From: Halicephalobus mephisto
Taxonomy: Eukaryota > Nematoda > Chromadorea > Rhabditida > Panagrolaimidae
Length of the DNA: 64,000 nucleotides
Direction of reading: 5' to 3'
NCBI GenBank assembly: GCA_009193035.1
Contig: SWDT01000016.1
Span: 682,001-746,000 of the forward strand
The notes under the pieces: model-generated
Databases searched by the model: none
What the model was told of the DNA's origin: nothing
What the model saw: only the letters and a program-made list of their open reading frames with translations
In this document: in pieces, positions 1 through 11,018 of the stretch
How positions within the stretch are numbered: position 1 is the stretch's first letter
Layout: each line of letters opens with the position of its first letter
Made by a program: the position numbers and the translations under genes

Positions 1-57
1 TAAGTAACCTTGAAATTATTAAATTTAAAGCAATCTAAAAATTACTTTTCTGAAGAT

Positions 58-1444
58 CTATGCTTGGAACTTTGCTGGTGGTGAAGGAAGTGGAAGTGGC
101 GGAACTTTAGGAGTCCTTGGAATTTCATAATCATTGTTAGATTCTTCCTCATCAGCCAAAGTATAATCATCGTTATGTTCCTGCGAATAACCATTTTGAC
201 CTCTCTTAGAGTCAGTTTTCCATGCTCCCAAGCAATATCCAACTACTAACAGGATCTCTATCAACAACAGTATTCCACATGAAATTAGTGCCACTTTGGT
301 ATCGTGGGTGAAAATCGTTCCTATCAGAGCTTCTATGGATTTCGTTGGAATTGCATTAACAGGTGAGATAATTTCATTCTTGTTTGAATCATATGAGATA
401 TTCCTCCTATAAATGTTATACCGTAATTAGATACAATTGAAATTTAATTGCATAGGATTTAAAATAATGGTTTATACAACTTCCAACATACCGTAAGATA
501 TCATATTGCTGCAATTGATTGAAATCCATAAAAATAGTCAGTTTCTCATTCTTATCGCCTAACAATGAAAGCCACTCTGGACTAGCAACAATACTCGAGA
601 TTTCCTAGAAAAATAAGATCATTATATTATTTTTTCGCTTAAGTAAATTAAACCCACAAAGTTAGTTTTGGCAATCACGATGGAGTCAATTTCATCACCA
701 TCTGGAGTTAATGTCCATCGTTTCAGAATTTTATTCTTCTTTATTCTGTAAATGTAAGCTTTGTCAGTTTCAAAATGAACACCATCAACAGGAACACATG
801 TTTGATTCAGATTACGGCCTTCATCAATTAAGTTTTTGACATTGACAATTCCAATGTACTCTTTAATGAACTCTTTTTCACGAATAGCGAAGAATAAGGA
901 ATAGTTGTAAAGTTTTACTAAATTTTGATTTACAAATCCATCTTTAATGCCACAAAGAGAAAGATTAAATTTAGTAATTTCCTCGTTTTTGTTTCTGACT
1001 AATTGAATTCTCGACGGATATATATGTTGTTTAATAGTGAATTTCTAAAAAAGTATATTTTTAATGAAATTTTTCGAATTTGTTTACCTGACCATCGAAT
1101 TCACCAACATCATTGTCAAAAAATAAATAACAAAAACATAATCGGAAAACTGAAATCACACTATGAAAAAAATTAGAATTAACATCTTACACGATTGTCT
1201 AACAATGAACTTCTAAAATTTCCTAGAAGCATACAGTATTTTCAATTTCGAATTCTAATTCCAAGTTTCTATTAAATTTTGAAAAGTCCAAAAAGTTACA
1301 CGAGATCTTGGAAAATCTCAAGACCTTTGAGGAATCCCAATATATAGAGTAAAAAGTAATACCGTATGATGTCATTACCATTGCTTAGAAATCATAATAA
1401 TACTTACCAAAGAAGAAAATGCCGAAAATATACCAGCTAACCAT
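58..1444 (-). CDS. Type I membrane protein of an unrecognised tandem family, copy 1
   Basis: Five exons on the minus strand: 1408-1444, 1088-1149, 658-1044, 492-604, 58-406, giving 315 residues. No family is recognised. The first exon encodes a hydrophobic signal peptide starting MVSWYIFGIFFF. A ~200-residue ectodomain follows, with the family signature AYIYRIKKNKILKRWTLTP and then DGDEIDS. One transmembrane helix (about VALISCGILLLIEILLVVGY) leads to a ~65-residue cytoplasmic tail rich in acidic residues and Asn, ending in NDYEIPRTPKVPPLPLP. The exon pattern 37/62/~380/~110/~350 nt, with the same phases, is shared with the copies at 2260, 4151 and 7382, so this is a duplicated family. The tail combines a Tyr-Glu-Ile-Pro and PxxP motifs, which would suit SH2/SH3 partners. 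That is inference. The start is the only Met before the signal peptide. Confidence 0.8.
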
Positions 1445-2259
1445 TCTATTGATGGAGTGAAAACGACATTACATCTAATCAATGAGTCAAATCATATTAT
1501 TGGTTTTTGCAAAGTTCAATTACTCATAGATGTGTTTATCAAAAAAATGATATTGTTGATGAAAAGTTCGTTTTCTTATCAATGTCTTAAATTCACTCAT
1601 TTTACAATTAGACATTTTTTTAGAGTTTAATATAAACTAAACAGATTCATGTTCATAGTCATTTAAAATCGTCCATTAAATTTCGATAACATTAAAAAAA
1701 TCATAAAATACTAATGTACAGTAAATACTACGATTATAAACAATCGATAAAATTTATCAATAGTCATATTAGTATTTGAAAACGACCAATCATGTTTTCC
1801 ATAATACCAAAGTCCATTAGATATTCTTGCAGTTGGTTTCAAAGTTTTCTGAATATTTATCCTTACATTCCATGTAGTAATCAAGTCTTATTAGAAATTC
1901 ACAATTAGAATATAAAGATAGTTAAGAATAACAAAAGAACCTTCAACTATAAGATCATCACAGGTCAGTTATGCAACGTTTGTTAAATTATCCATGGTTA
2001 TTTCTTGTAGCAAATGCTGCTAAATAATTCGGCAACTCTCGAATGTAGTCTTTGACATAACAACTTTCGGTTGTGGTATTTTTCGATATGACATCTTTCA
2101 TGAAGCTTGGATTGTAGTCTTAACGTAACTTGTATTTGTAAATGATTCAAAATTAATAATGTTTTGAAAATTATAAAATTTATCTTTTTATAAATTTACC
2201 TTGCACAAATAATAAAAGTTTAAATGTTGTCGGCTTTCAAAGTTATAGTCGAATTTTTA
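1445..2259. other. Intergenic, AT-rich, no gene seen
   Basis: Upstream of copy 1 and downstream of copy 2 of the membrane-protein array. No open frame with splice signals or RNA gene was recognised. It presumably holds the promoter of copy 1 near 1450-1700. Confidence 0.6.
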
Positions 2260-3369
2260 CTATTTTATATCTTCATAAATACAAATATTTGATTCCGATT
2301 TGAGATCGTCGCTAGGAATCGGATGATGGTTGTTTGGGGTCTTCTTGGAGCAAAGTTTCGGTTTCATCAAGCAATATCCAGCAACTAACAAGATTAGTGT
2401 CAACGAATACACTGCAGATGTAATTAGTATGACTTTGAAATCACGGGTAAAAAGCATTTTCTTGAGGGTTTCTGTAATTGTTACGGTACTGACCTGGTGA
2501 CTGAAATCGCCTTACCTTTGTTTCCACTGCTTTCAAAAATACATGTGTTTTCTTCCCTAAAATTTTACTTCTTAATTAAATAAAGTCGAATCTGATTATT
2601 TGTGATTTCAACTACATCTTTATAGAAACTAACATACTCTTGGATATCACACTGTTTGTCGTTGTAAATAATTATTTGATCAGCATTCCCGAATATTGTG
2701 AGCTTTAGTGGATTAATTTCGATGCTTGATATTTTCTAAAAAAACTACAATCACCTTTTACACTAATTGAGCGAACCCACAAATGGAGCTTCGAAAATTA
2801 TTACCGGGTCGGTTTCATCACCACCAGGAGATAATGTCCATCGTTTTACCATGTAGTCATTTTCTATTCTGTAAATGTAAACATTGCGTTTTCCAAAATA
2901 GGCATAATTGGCGTAAGTACATGTTTCTTTGAGATTGTTGGTCTTGTCAGAAAGCTCCTTGAGATTGACAATCCCGACGTACGTTCGATTTGCTTCTTTT
3001 TTGATATTGAAGAATAAAGAATCATGATATAACCTCACTTCCTGCGTAATGTCGTATGTCACGTCGCAAAGGAAGAGACTGAATACGGTACTTTTTCCAT
3101 CTTTTTTTCTGACTAATTGAAATGTAGAGGAGTCACTATTTTGTCGAATAATAAACTCCTAAAAGTATGTATTTAATAAATTTCAATAGTCAACTATTAC
3201 CTGGTTATCGAAGGTACCATTACCAATGCTGAACAACAGATCAGAGCAAGATAAGTGGAGAACTGAAATACAGCAATCGATAATCAAAAAAAAGTTATAC
3301 TACTATTTAGAACTGATAATAAACATACTTACCGGAGAAAAAAACAACGACAAAATATCTATTTATCAT
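2260..3369 (-). pseudogene. Membrane-protein family copy 2, frameshifted in exon 3 and with a shortened tail
   Basis: Minus-strand exons 3333-3369, 3201-3262, 2781-3159, 2638-2735, 2516-2556 and 2260-2471 match the other copies: signal peptide MINRYFVVVFFS, ectodomain with YFGKRNVYIYRIENDYMVKR and a transmembrane helix near LTLILLVAGYC. Exon 3 is 379 nt, where frame needs 378. The plus strand reads gaaaatg near 3119-3125 where copy 3 reads gaaatg, so EFIIRQNSDSSTF and QLVRKKDGK lie in different frames. The exon sum is 829 nt, one too many. The tail ends SNICIYEDIK and then stop, losing the proline-rich end kept by the other three copies. Everything else is intact, so this may be a young pseudogene, a polymorphism, or a one-base homopolymer assembly error. 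Confidence 0.65.
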
Positions 3370-4150
3370 TTGAAGGTAAAGGTAAGAAATTGAATTTTCT
3401 CAAAGTCTTGATTTAACGTATTGATGACTGTACCATCAATTGATCATATCATTTCTTCTAACCCAATGAGTAATGCGAGTGATGAAAATTACTTTTTAAC
3501 TAAAATCTTTACTCAACTTAAATTTGAAAACATATTTTTTTGAAATCAGAATAAAGTAAATTGAGAAATAGAAACAAAAAAGCAAATTTCATAATCATCT
3601 GGAATCACTACTTAAAATTCGCTGAAATCTAAAAAAGACAAAAACTACAAAATACTAATTCAAAACCAGTACTTCCGCCACAGAATGATTCATTAAACTT
3701 GTATTGAAATTTACAATCACTTCGGTGTTTGAACATAGATTATTTTTTTAATGAAATTTGACAGTTAATGTATCATGCTGTTTTCATGTAAGATCTTTGT
3801 TCAATCAATAATCAATTAACTTTAAAGTTTTCTGAGAAATTATCTGTAGATCTGATGTATCTATGGCCCTATATTATTGCTTTAATCAAAATATAATTTA
3901 TTGTCCATTTCTGATACCGTTAAGTTTGAATACGATACTTAAAATCTACATTAGAATATGAAAAAATACTCAAGTGATCAAAAAAACCTGGATTTCAAAA
4001 TTACCGTAGTTTTACTGAAATTCAAGTTCCTTTTTCGACTCACGTGAAGATTACAAATGCGTACTGTATTTTATTTTTTGTCTAGAGATGGAAGAAAGAA
4101 GAATTCAGATTAATTGACAACCATTGGTTGATTGACCGAATTGTCCAAAT
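3370..4150. other. Intergenic, AT-rich, no gene seen
   Basis: Spacer between copies 2 and 3 of the membrane-protein array. No coding exon or RNA gene was recognised. Confidence 0.55.
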
Positions 4151-5338
4151 TTACTGCACTGATTTGCCCGCGATACGAGGAGGAAGAACTGGTGGAACTT
4201 TAGGAATCACCGGGAGTTCATAACAATTACCGTGTTCTTCCAAATACATCGAAGAATAACCGCTTTTTAGTATCGGTAGATGACTTTTTCCATCCCTCAT
4301 GGAACTAGTTTTTCGTTTGAAGAAATAATATGCAACTGCCCACACTATCTGTATCGATGTAAGTATTATGCATGTGATTAATACTACTAAGATATCACGA
4401 TTGATAGTTGAATTCGTCGAGGCTTCTGAAGATGATGTAGTAACTGACTCAGAGGTTGAAGTAGCTTTATCTTCTGCCGGATAGTTTTTCAAACCACATG
4501 TGTTTTCTTCTCTAAAATTTTATTTTTTAATTATACAGAATCCAAAATTCAATCTGTGATTTCAAAAACCACAACTTTACAAAACTAGAACGTACCGCAA
4601 AATATCACACTGTGGCTTATCATTCAAATACCTGTAAGTTATGCTTCGATCACTACTCTCCAATACTGAGAGTGTTACTGGATTAGCATTAATGCTCAAA
4701 ATTTTCTAAAAAAAATATAATCATCTACACAAATTAAGTAAACTCACATGTGGGGATTTAAAGATTACTTTTGAATCAAGTTCTCCGTCGTCCAGAGTTA
4801 ATATCCACCGTTTTACAGTATGTTCTCCATCTATTCTATAAATATACGGTTTATGCTTCCCGAAATAGACAGCATCAGCATAAACACATGTTTCCTTGAG
4901 ACTTCTGGCATTGTTAAGAAGTTCTTTTATATCGATAATCCCGACATATTTTGTGCTTCCGTCTTTTTTAATGTCAAAAAATAAAGAATTGTTATACAAC
5001 TTCACCTCATTTGAGCGGTCATATTCTACACCACAAAGAGAGAGGTCAAATACGGTACTGTTTCTGTTTTTATTTCTGATTAGTTGAAATGCAGAAGAAC
5101 CTGTATTCTGTCGGACAATAAACTCCTAAAAATATGTATTTAGTCATTTTTATTGTTCGATTGTTACCTGATTGTCGGTTTCCCCAATGTAGTATTCAAA
5201 CAGAATATCAGAATAAGATAAGTAAAACACTGAAATATATACACTAATCAATATTTAAATATTTAATTTTCACTATTGTTCCAAACTAAAAAAGTACTTA
5301 CCGGAAAAAAATATAATGATCAAAAACTTGTTAGTCAT
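4151..5338 (-). CDS. Type I membrane protein of the tandem family, copy 3
   Basis: Minus-strand exons 5302-5338, 5168-5229, 4748-5125, 4596-4705 and 4151-4511 give 315 residues, the same length as copy 1. Signal peptide MTNKFLIIIFFS; ectodomain with LSLCGVEYD, CVYADAVYFGKHKPYIYRI and then VKRW; a Ser/Thr-rich juxtamembrane stalk (TSTSESVTTSSSEAS) that is likely O-glycosylated; one helix near LVVLITCIILTSIQIVWAVA; then a basic stop-transfer FFKRK. The tail ends CYELPVIPKVPPVLPPR plus nine residues. YELP and the PPVLPPR stretch are typical of SH2- and SH3-type binding sites, but no partner is known. Conserved Cys in exon 3 (CG, TCVYAD), exon 4 (QCDI) and the NTC of exon 5 suggest disulphides. 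Function unknown. Confidence 0.8.
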
Positions 5339-5790
5339 TGGGAGTGCATCGAATGATTTGTTTCACATTGGAGCTGTTTCATTTCCGATTGACCGTGTGT
5401 CAGTTTACTCCATGTCCGTTAGTCATGGAAACAAATTATCACTAAAAATACGTTTGATCAGCACACTCATTGCTGGAAATGTACTCATTGAAAATCAGGA
5501 GAAAACACGGGAACTTATCAAGACAAGTAAATTTCATAGTCATTGCAAGTCATCGAGCTTAAGTTTGGTAATCTTAAAAATGAACACAGATGATAACAGT
5601 AATCCCAACGATATCCCAGTGTTTGAAAACACAGACTTCTACCGTAACTAAAACAAGAAATTTTTCCAAAAATTAAAAAACATTAACATAATCAATCCTA
5701 AAATAATAACAACATGAGTAACCTTTCCGGAAACAAGTCAATAACATACTTAAAAGCGCTATTGTCCACTCAGTGTCATAACTCCTAAAA
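5339..5790. other. Intergenic, no gene supported
   Basis: Promoter-side flank of membrane-protein copy 3. A plus-strand open frame at 5316-5651 starts inside the antisense of exon 1 and has no splice or family support. Confidence 0.5.
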
Positions 5791-6686
5791 CTAAAATTTC
5801 AGAGAAGTCCAACGCTGTTTGAGGGAAACAGTAAGAGGCTTGATTGTAGCTTGAATGGTTGGCGGCTTTGGCGCAATGGGAACATAGGAAGGACCGGCTT
5901 TTGCTTCTTGTGAAACAGACACAGGAGGATGATCGTTCTTGTTGAATTTGCCCGCAGCGATTTCTTTCTCCAACTCCTTTAAAAAATTCAACAATTAAAT
6001 TCGGTTTTTATATGAAATCTTACCATTACTTCGTTCGCATTCCTGGAGAAAGCTCTTTTGAAAACTGCAGTGTGATGAGCAATCACTTTCTTCTTCTGCG
6101 ATTGTCTGAAGCATTTCTCACAGGACAGATGGAGATGATTTACATCATGACCGATTGCTTTCCAAGAAGGAGTAAAGTCTGTCCCACACTTCTCACACAC
6201 GTAAGGTTTTTCTTCGTATTTTCCGAACACGTTCCCATCTTCTCTAACTTGTTGGACAACCAGATCCAGACCGACTAGGTAACAGAAGTTCTTATCAAAA
6301 CGTGGGATAAAGTTGATTCCATTCACAACGGGCTTCGAGTAAGGGATCTTGAGGAGTTGATTCACCTGAAGTTGCTGTAGATTCCTCCTGGCTTCATTCA
6401 CAGTACGAGTGGTCTGGAAAACATGTGGAGGTCTACCTCTTCCTTTTCTGATCAACCTGTTATTTGTGTTAAAAGTTGCCACAGGGTTGTTGTTGGAAGA
6501 TGTAGGTAAATTTGGATCCTCATCTTGATAAATAAACTGCAACACCGTCGGACCGAGGAACTGGTTGGCCTGTTGAGCAAGAGCCGGATTCTCCTTGAGT
6601 TTATTCACAAAGACCTTCCGTTGAATCGCGTTCATTCGAAGGACCTGCTGCTTCATGGTTTCTAATTGCATCGAAGGATCAGACAT
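5791..6686 (-). CDS. p66/GATAD2-like GATA zinc-finger protein, short
   Basis: Two minus-strand exons, 6024-6686 and 5791-5976, split by a 47-nt intron, giving 282 residues. The C-terminal half carries a C-x2-C...C-x2-C zinc finger, PYVCEKCGTDFTPSWKAIG and then LSCEKC, followed by QKKKVIAHHTAVFKRAF and ELEKEI. That arrangement (GATA-type finger, basic helix, Glu-rich coiled start) is the signature of the p66 subunits of the NuRD chromatin-remodelling complex; C. elegans has DCP-66. The N-terminus has a helical segment, MQLETMKQQVLRMNAIQRK, and an AT-hook-like RKGRGRPP. It is short for this family, so it may be a divergent paralog. The start chosen is the ATG at 6686; the frame extends further upstream only through a GTG. 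It sits inside the membrane-protein array with no evident functional link. Confidence 0.75.
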
Positions 6687-7381
6687 GATGGATTTGTTCT
6701 CTTCGAGACTAAGACACACTTGAAATAGTAAAATCTGAAATCACCACAGTACACGTCACAAACGATCGATATAACGAATTTCTCAACGTGTATGAGCAAA
6801 AATGAGGAGAATGATTCGAGTTGGTAATATTCATATTTTCGTGTTAGGACGCAGGTTATGTTGTTTTAATGCACAGTTTTCAAATGCTAATGGGTCTCAG
6901 TGCGAAACACCACTGCGGATTGTTTCTTTTTGCAGTTGGAATTTTTATATTTTCTCGCATTGTCTGTACTTTACACTACCATACTACCATATTATCATAC
7001 TATCATATTATTCTTCCTATTGTAAAAAACAAATGAACATTTCTATGAAATTATTTCAACGGAAATATGTGGAAGGTTTTAGAAATTAAAGCAATTCCCT
7101 TCACAATTTTGGACTTGTATGATAGTTACTTCATGACCAGTGTTTTAAAATTGTATTTTGTCTGAATATATCTAGCAACTTTCTGAATTGAGATTGTATG
7201 GGATATAAAAGTCTTTTTCATCCTTGAAGATTAATGATTATATCTGAAATTATTCATGTATATTCAATGAATCATAAATAACATTAAAATGATCTATTAG
7301 AAATAAGTTGTTCTTTTTTTAAAAAGCAGAAAAATTTATTATCTAAGATTAACAAAATTTTTACAAATATTATATTCAATT
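6687..7381. other. Intergenic with a short TACCATAC-type simple repeat
   Basis: Between the p66-like gene and membrane-protein copy 4. At 6975-7012 there is a degenerate run of taccatac/tatcatat octamers. A plus-strand open frame (6802-7089) runs through this repeat and looks non-coding. Confidence 0.55.
6975..7012. repeat. Simple tandem repeat, TA(C/T)CATAC units
   Basis: About five degenerate 8-nt units, directly visible. No function is inferred. Confidence 0.7.
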
Positions 7382-8779
7382 TTATTTTTCGAGGTTAAGT
7401 GGTATTGACGGCGGAGGATGAGAAGGAATTTGAGGAGTTGATAGGATTTCGTAGCCGTTAGTATCGACTGTTCTTTCATCATCTAAGGCAGAATTGGTCT
7501 TGTTTTTCCTCGAATACTGTCTTCGTGGGTTTCTCAACTCAAGTTTCTTCTTGAGAACACAGTATCCGATAGTCACTAGGATATAGATAACGGAAACCAC
7601 AAAAATTGTAATTATTACAATTTTGAACTCATGTCCGAAATTACTTTCTTTTGAAGTTACTGTGAGACTCTGTTCAGTAGGGGAGATCTGCTGAGGAGCA
7701 TAGTCTAGTTCACAGGAGCTATCTTCCCTGAAATATCTCGTGTTAAAATCCACTGGATTCCAAAAACGGTCTTGAATCTCTTACCGTATAATGTCACATT
7801 GTTGTATTTCATTGAAATGTTCGAAGTAAGGAACGTCGGTAAAACCATAATCCAAGAGTCCCAACGCGATAATTCCCAGTGGACTGATCTGCATACTTAT
7901 AATTGGCTAAAGTACTTTTGATTATCATAACTAAAAATAAACATACAAATGGAGCTCTAAAAATTACGGTAGAATCTATTTCATGTCCATCTGGAGTCAC
8001 TGTCCATCTTGTCACAGTAGTATTCCTCTCGAGTCTGTAGATGTAAACTTTATGTTTCCCGAAGTAAGCATCCGTGATAGGAATACAGTTTTCGATGAGA
8101 TTTGAGGAATTTTTAAGATCCACAATCATGATGTAATTTTCGGATATATTATTCAGATGAACAAACAAGGAATATCCATACACTTTCACCTGGAGCTTCA
8201 CAATTTTCCCGTCAATCAGACCACAATTAGAGATATTATAGTTTTTAATTTCATTACGTTTTACTGATACAAGTTGAAGTTTTAAAGGATCAGTGTATTC
8301 TTGTATAATATAATCCTAAAAATAATTCTATAGAAATTTAATTAATAACCAATTACCTGACCATTGAATTTACCGGCATGGAACATGATGGGCTTGACAG
8401 AAGAGCACACTTCCAGAACTGTAAAAAATCACGAATTAACTTTTTATAGAATTTTTCTGAGGTGAATTTCTGGGAGTTTTTAGAAACAAAAGTAACCTAA
8501 GAGGCAATTTTAATTTTGCTCGAATTTATTTCTTAGCCAATGTTTTAGAACTATATTATGTCTGTATCGTTCTAAACAATTTTAAATTAAGGTTGTATAG
8601 GGTACGTAACCATCTATCTACTTTCTAAGATTGGCGGTTATATATGAATTTATTAATAAATATCCAGAAAATTATTACTAACACTTAAATATCCATTTTA
8701 GATGGGGTGTTAATAAAAGATGGATTTTCATAAAGTACTTACGTAAGAGAAAAACAATGGCAGACAGCCAGTTGAGCAT
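7382..8779 (-). CDS. Type I membrane protein of the tandem family, copy 4
   Basis: Minus-strand exons 8743-8779, 8357-8418, 7947-8315, 7785-7906 and 7382-7727 give 311 residues. Signal peptide MLNWLSAIVFLL; ectodomain with DAYFGKHKVYIYRLERNT, TRWTVTPDGHEIDS and VIFRAPF; one helix near IVIITIFVVSVIYILVTIGYC; then a basic KKKLELRNPRRQ and a tail ending NGYEILSTPQIPSHPPPS. It is separated from copies 1-3 by the p66-like gene, yet has identical exon phases. The tail motif Tyr-Glu-Ile plus proline run is retained in modified form. Two potential N-glycosylation sites (NIS) lie in the ectodomain. Function unknown; a cell-surface receptor or adhesion role is inference from topology only. Confidence 0.8.
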
Positions 8780-9983
8780 TTTGGAGATGAACTAAAGAAA
8801 AAACTGAAAGTGGAGCCTATCAGGACCGACTTTATACGACGATTTTCAGAAGATAAGCTATTACTCACAGGAATTATCGAATGCCAACAACAAAGAAATT
8901 TTTCTCACTAAACTTTCCTAACATGCTTTAATAGAATATTTTTATATTTCTCAAAATTATGAAATTTCGAAATAGCCTATCAATCATAAAAAAACAAAAA
9001 TATTCTAATTCAAAATCATCAGTTTAGAAGTGATTATTTTTGTATGACTTTCAAAACAAACAGCACAAAATATTCTACTTTTGAATATCCAAAGTAAATC
9101 TAGTTTCAAAAGTAAACTGATTAAAACTATTTTTTATAATTTTTGAAGAATTAAATCACATTGTTATACAATTCGGAATAATCTCCGAAATTTTAATTTC
9201 AGCAATGTGTGTTCAAGCAATAACTTCTATGATATCGTAAATTCCAGTGTTTTCTGTCCATATCAAGGTTTATAAAACGGTCGATTTAAAATCAAAGTAA
9301 AATCCGCTGTTTGCTCTCAACATTTCGGCAAATTCGTTAACATTTCTATATTCAGCTTTATGAAAATGTCGAAATCAAAGTAAAATCAACTATTTGCTAG
9401 CAACATTCATCTAAGCCATTTTTTCTGATAGTACAAAAACCCAACTTTGACTTTGATATCAACTGTTTTATAGATCTTAATATTCGAGTATCAACAAAAT
9501 GAATTTGATATTATTTTTTTAAGGTCTGTAAATTGAATAATTACTTATTAGGTCTAAAACAGGTCTGTATATTTCTAAACAAGGTTAATGTCATATATGG
9601 ATTGGGAATTTAAAAAATCTCTTTGGAAATGATATAATCGAAAAAAGTGTACTTCCACATACGCTGAGTCCCAGAATAGCACATTTTGTATACTTTTGCA
9701 TTTCATAGGTAGATTTAACTGATACACCATTCACCGGAAATGAAGAAAGCTAGGAACTATTAGATAACAAAAGTGAAAAAAATTCTATTTTTAAATTTTT
9801 TTAAGAAATAAAGTCAGGTGAAGAAAGAAAGAGAAAAAAACATTTAATATTTACATGATTAAAAATACTTTTTACTTTAAGTTTACGATTACTGTGGGTA
9901 ATTTCTTGGTTTTGAAGGGAATCATAACATTAGCAAGTACTCTAACATGACTGTTCATCTTTAAGGATATCCTTGGTTAATAC

Positions 9984-10073
9984 ATATACCGTAAAAACTC
10001 TAATAGAAGGGCACTATTTTTAAAAAATTGAAAAATAGACGGACTGCCCGTTTGTTAGTTTTTACGGTATATT
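9984..10073. mobile_element. MITE-like perfect-hairpin element
   Basis: A 90-nt unit whose two ends are inverted copies: left atataccgtaaaaact, right the complement ending in cggtatatt. Internally gggca...tgccc and ctattttt...aaaaatag also pair, so nearly the whole unit folds back on itself. This is the form of a non-autonomous DNA transposon (MITE). No coding sequence. The flanking ATAT may be part of the repeat or a target duplication. Confidence 0.7.
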
Positions 10074-10084
10074 CCAATTCGCCG

Positions 10085-10395
10085 TGGAAAGCGAGAGTAG
10101 TTCCGTCACGGAACTCCCTGAGGCACAGAGACGAGATCTCGATACCAATGACCGCAAGGAAGAAGTTACTGTTTTATTGTTTTTTGCATTGTTGACTTTT
10201 ACGGAATGTTAAGATAGAAACAGATGTAATCTAATAATCTTTACTAGAACAATAAAACAAAGATACAATTTATCTAGCAACTGTTCCTATATAACAATCG
10301 AGAGCCTCATTCATCTTCCACAGTATTCCATACCCCTGATTTTCAGGCTATCGCTCTTGGTGTTCTTTTTCTAGTCTAGTTTCTGCCCCAACACA
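10085..10395 (+). mobile_element. Possible LTR-retroelement remnant
   Basis: A short open frame, about 10085-10208, reads VESESSSVTELPEAQRRDLD and onward in a GC-richer segment, unlike its surroundings. It is followed by a segment starting tgttaag and ending ccccaaca (about 10206-10395), with a TATA-like tatataac inside. That has the layout of an LTR (TG...CA) after a coding end. No polypurine tract, primer site or second LTR was seen, so the identification is weak. Confidence 0.25.
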
Positions 10396-11018
10396 GGATG
10401 AACGAAGAATTATCACTGATACGAACCAATATATTAAGGGAATACGTCGTGTTCACTTACACAGCTATCAGTGTACCACGTAGGAGTTGGTAAATCTAGA
10501 AGAATCAGATTTCAAATCAGGGTCATTCATTTAAAACTCGGATTGCACGTCATCTCAATGAAGCATTAGGAGAAGTGACAATGACTGATCAAAGTTAATT
10601 CTTGCGGTTAACTTTAGGTTTATGCTAGATCTGGACTTATTTTAAATAAATTAAGTTTGGTAGGTTGAGGCTCAAATTAAGCAAGTAAATTACGTCATGT
10701 CAGGTTGAAGCTTGGTTGAGTGTTTTTTTCGGTTCTTATTTCTGACAATTAGGATTGATGTTTTTGTATTTGACTCAATGAATGCAGTTTGAACACATCC
10801 ATGTGGAGCTTCTCCAGAACAGAATTTATACAGAAATATATCCTCAAAAATTACCAGTGAAAATTAAAAATAAATAAAAAACTGAACCATAAAGAACATC
10901 GAAATCGAGGTTCCCGTCGCGAAAATGCTTTGTTGTTCTTTCGAAATTTGCGCCACTTTTGAAACCGTTATTTCTTCTGAGTTTGGCTTCTGCATCTTTG
11001 ATTTCTCTTTTTCCCATT

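Larger units (their letters stand above)
8780..11018. other. Gene-poor gap with transposon remnants
   Basis: Apart from the hairpin element (9984-10073) and the possible retroelement remnant (10085-10395), no gene is seen. The stretch 10400-10560 has a more even base composition than its surroundings but only broken frames. Confidence 0.55.

Noticed and set aside
5316..5651. 111-residue plus open frame
   Set aside because: Starts in the antisense of membrane-protein exon 1; no acceptor, donor or family resemblance.
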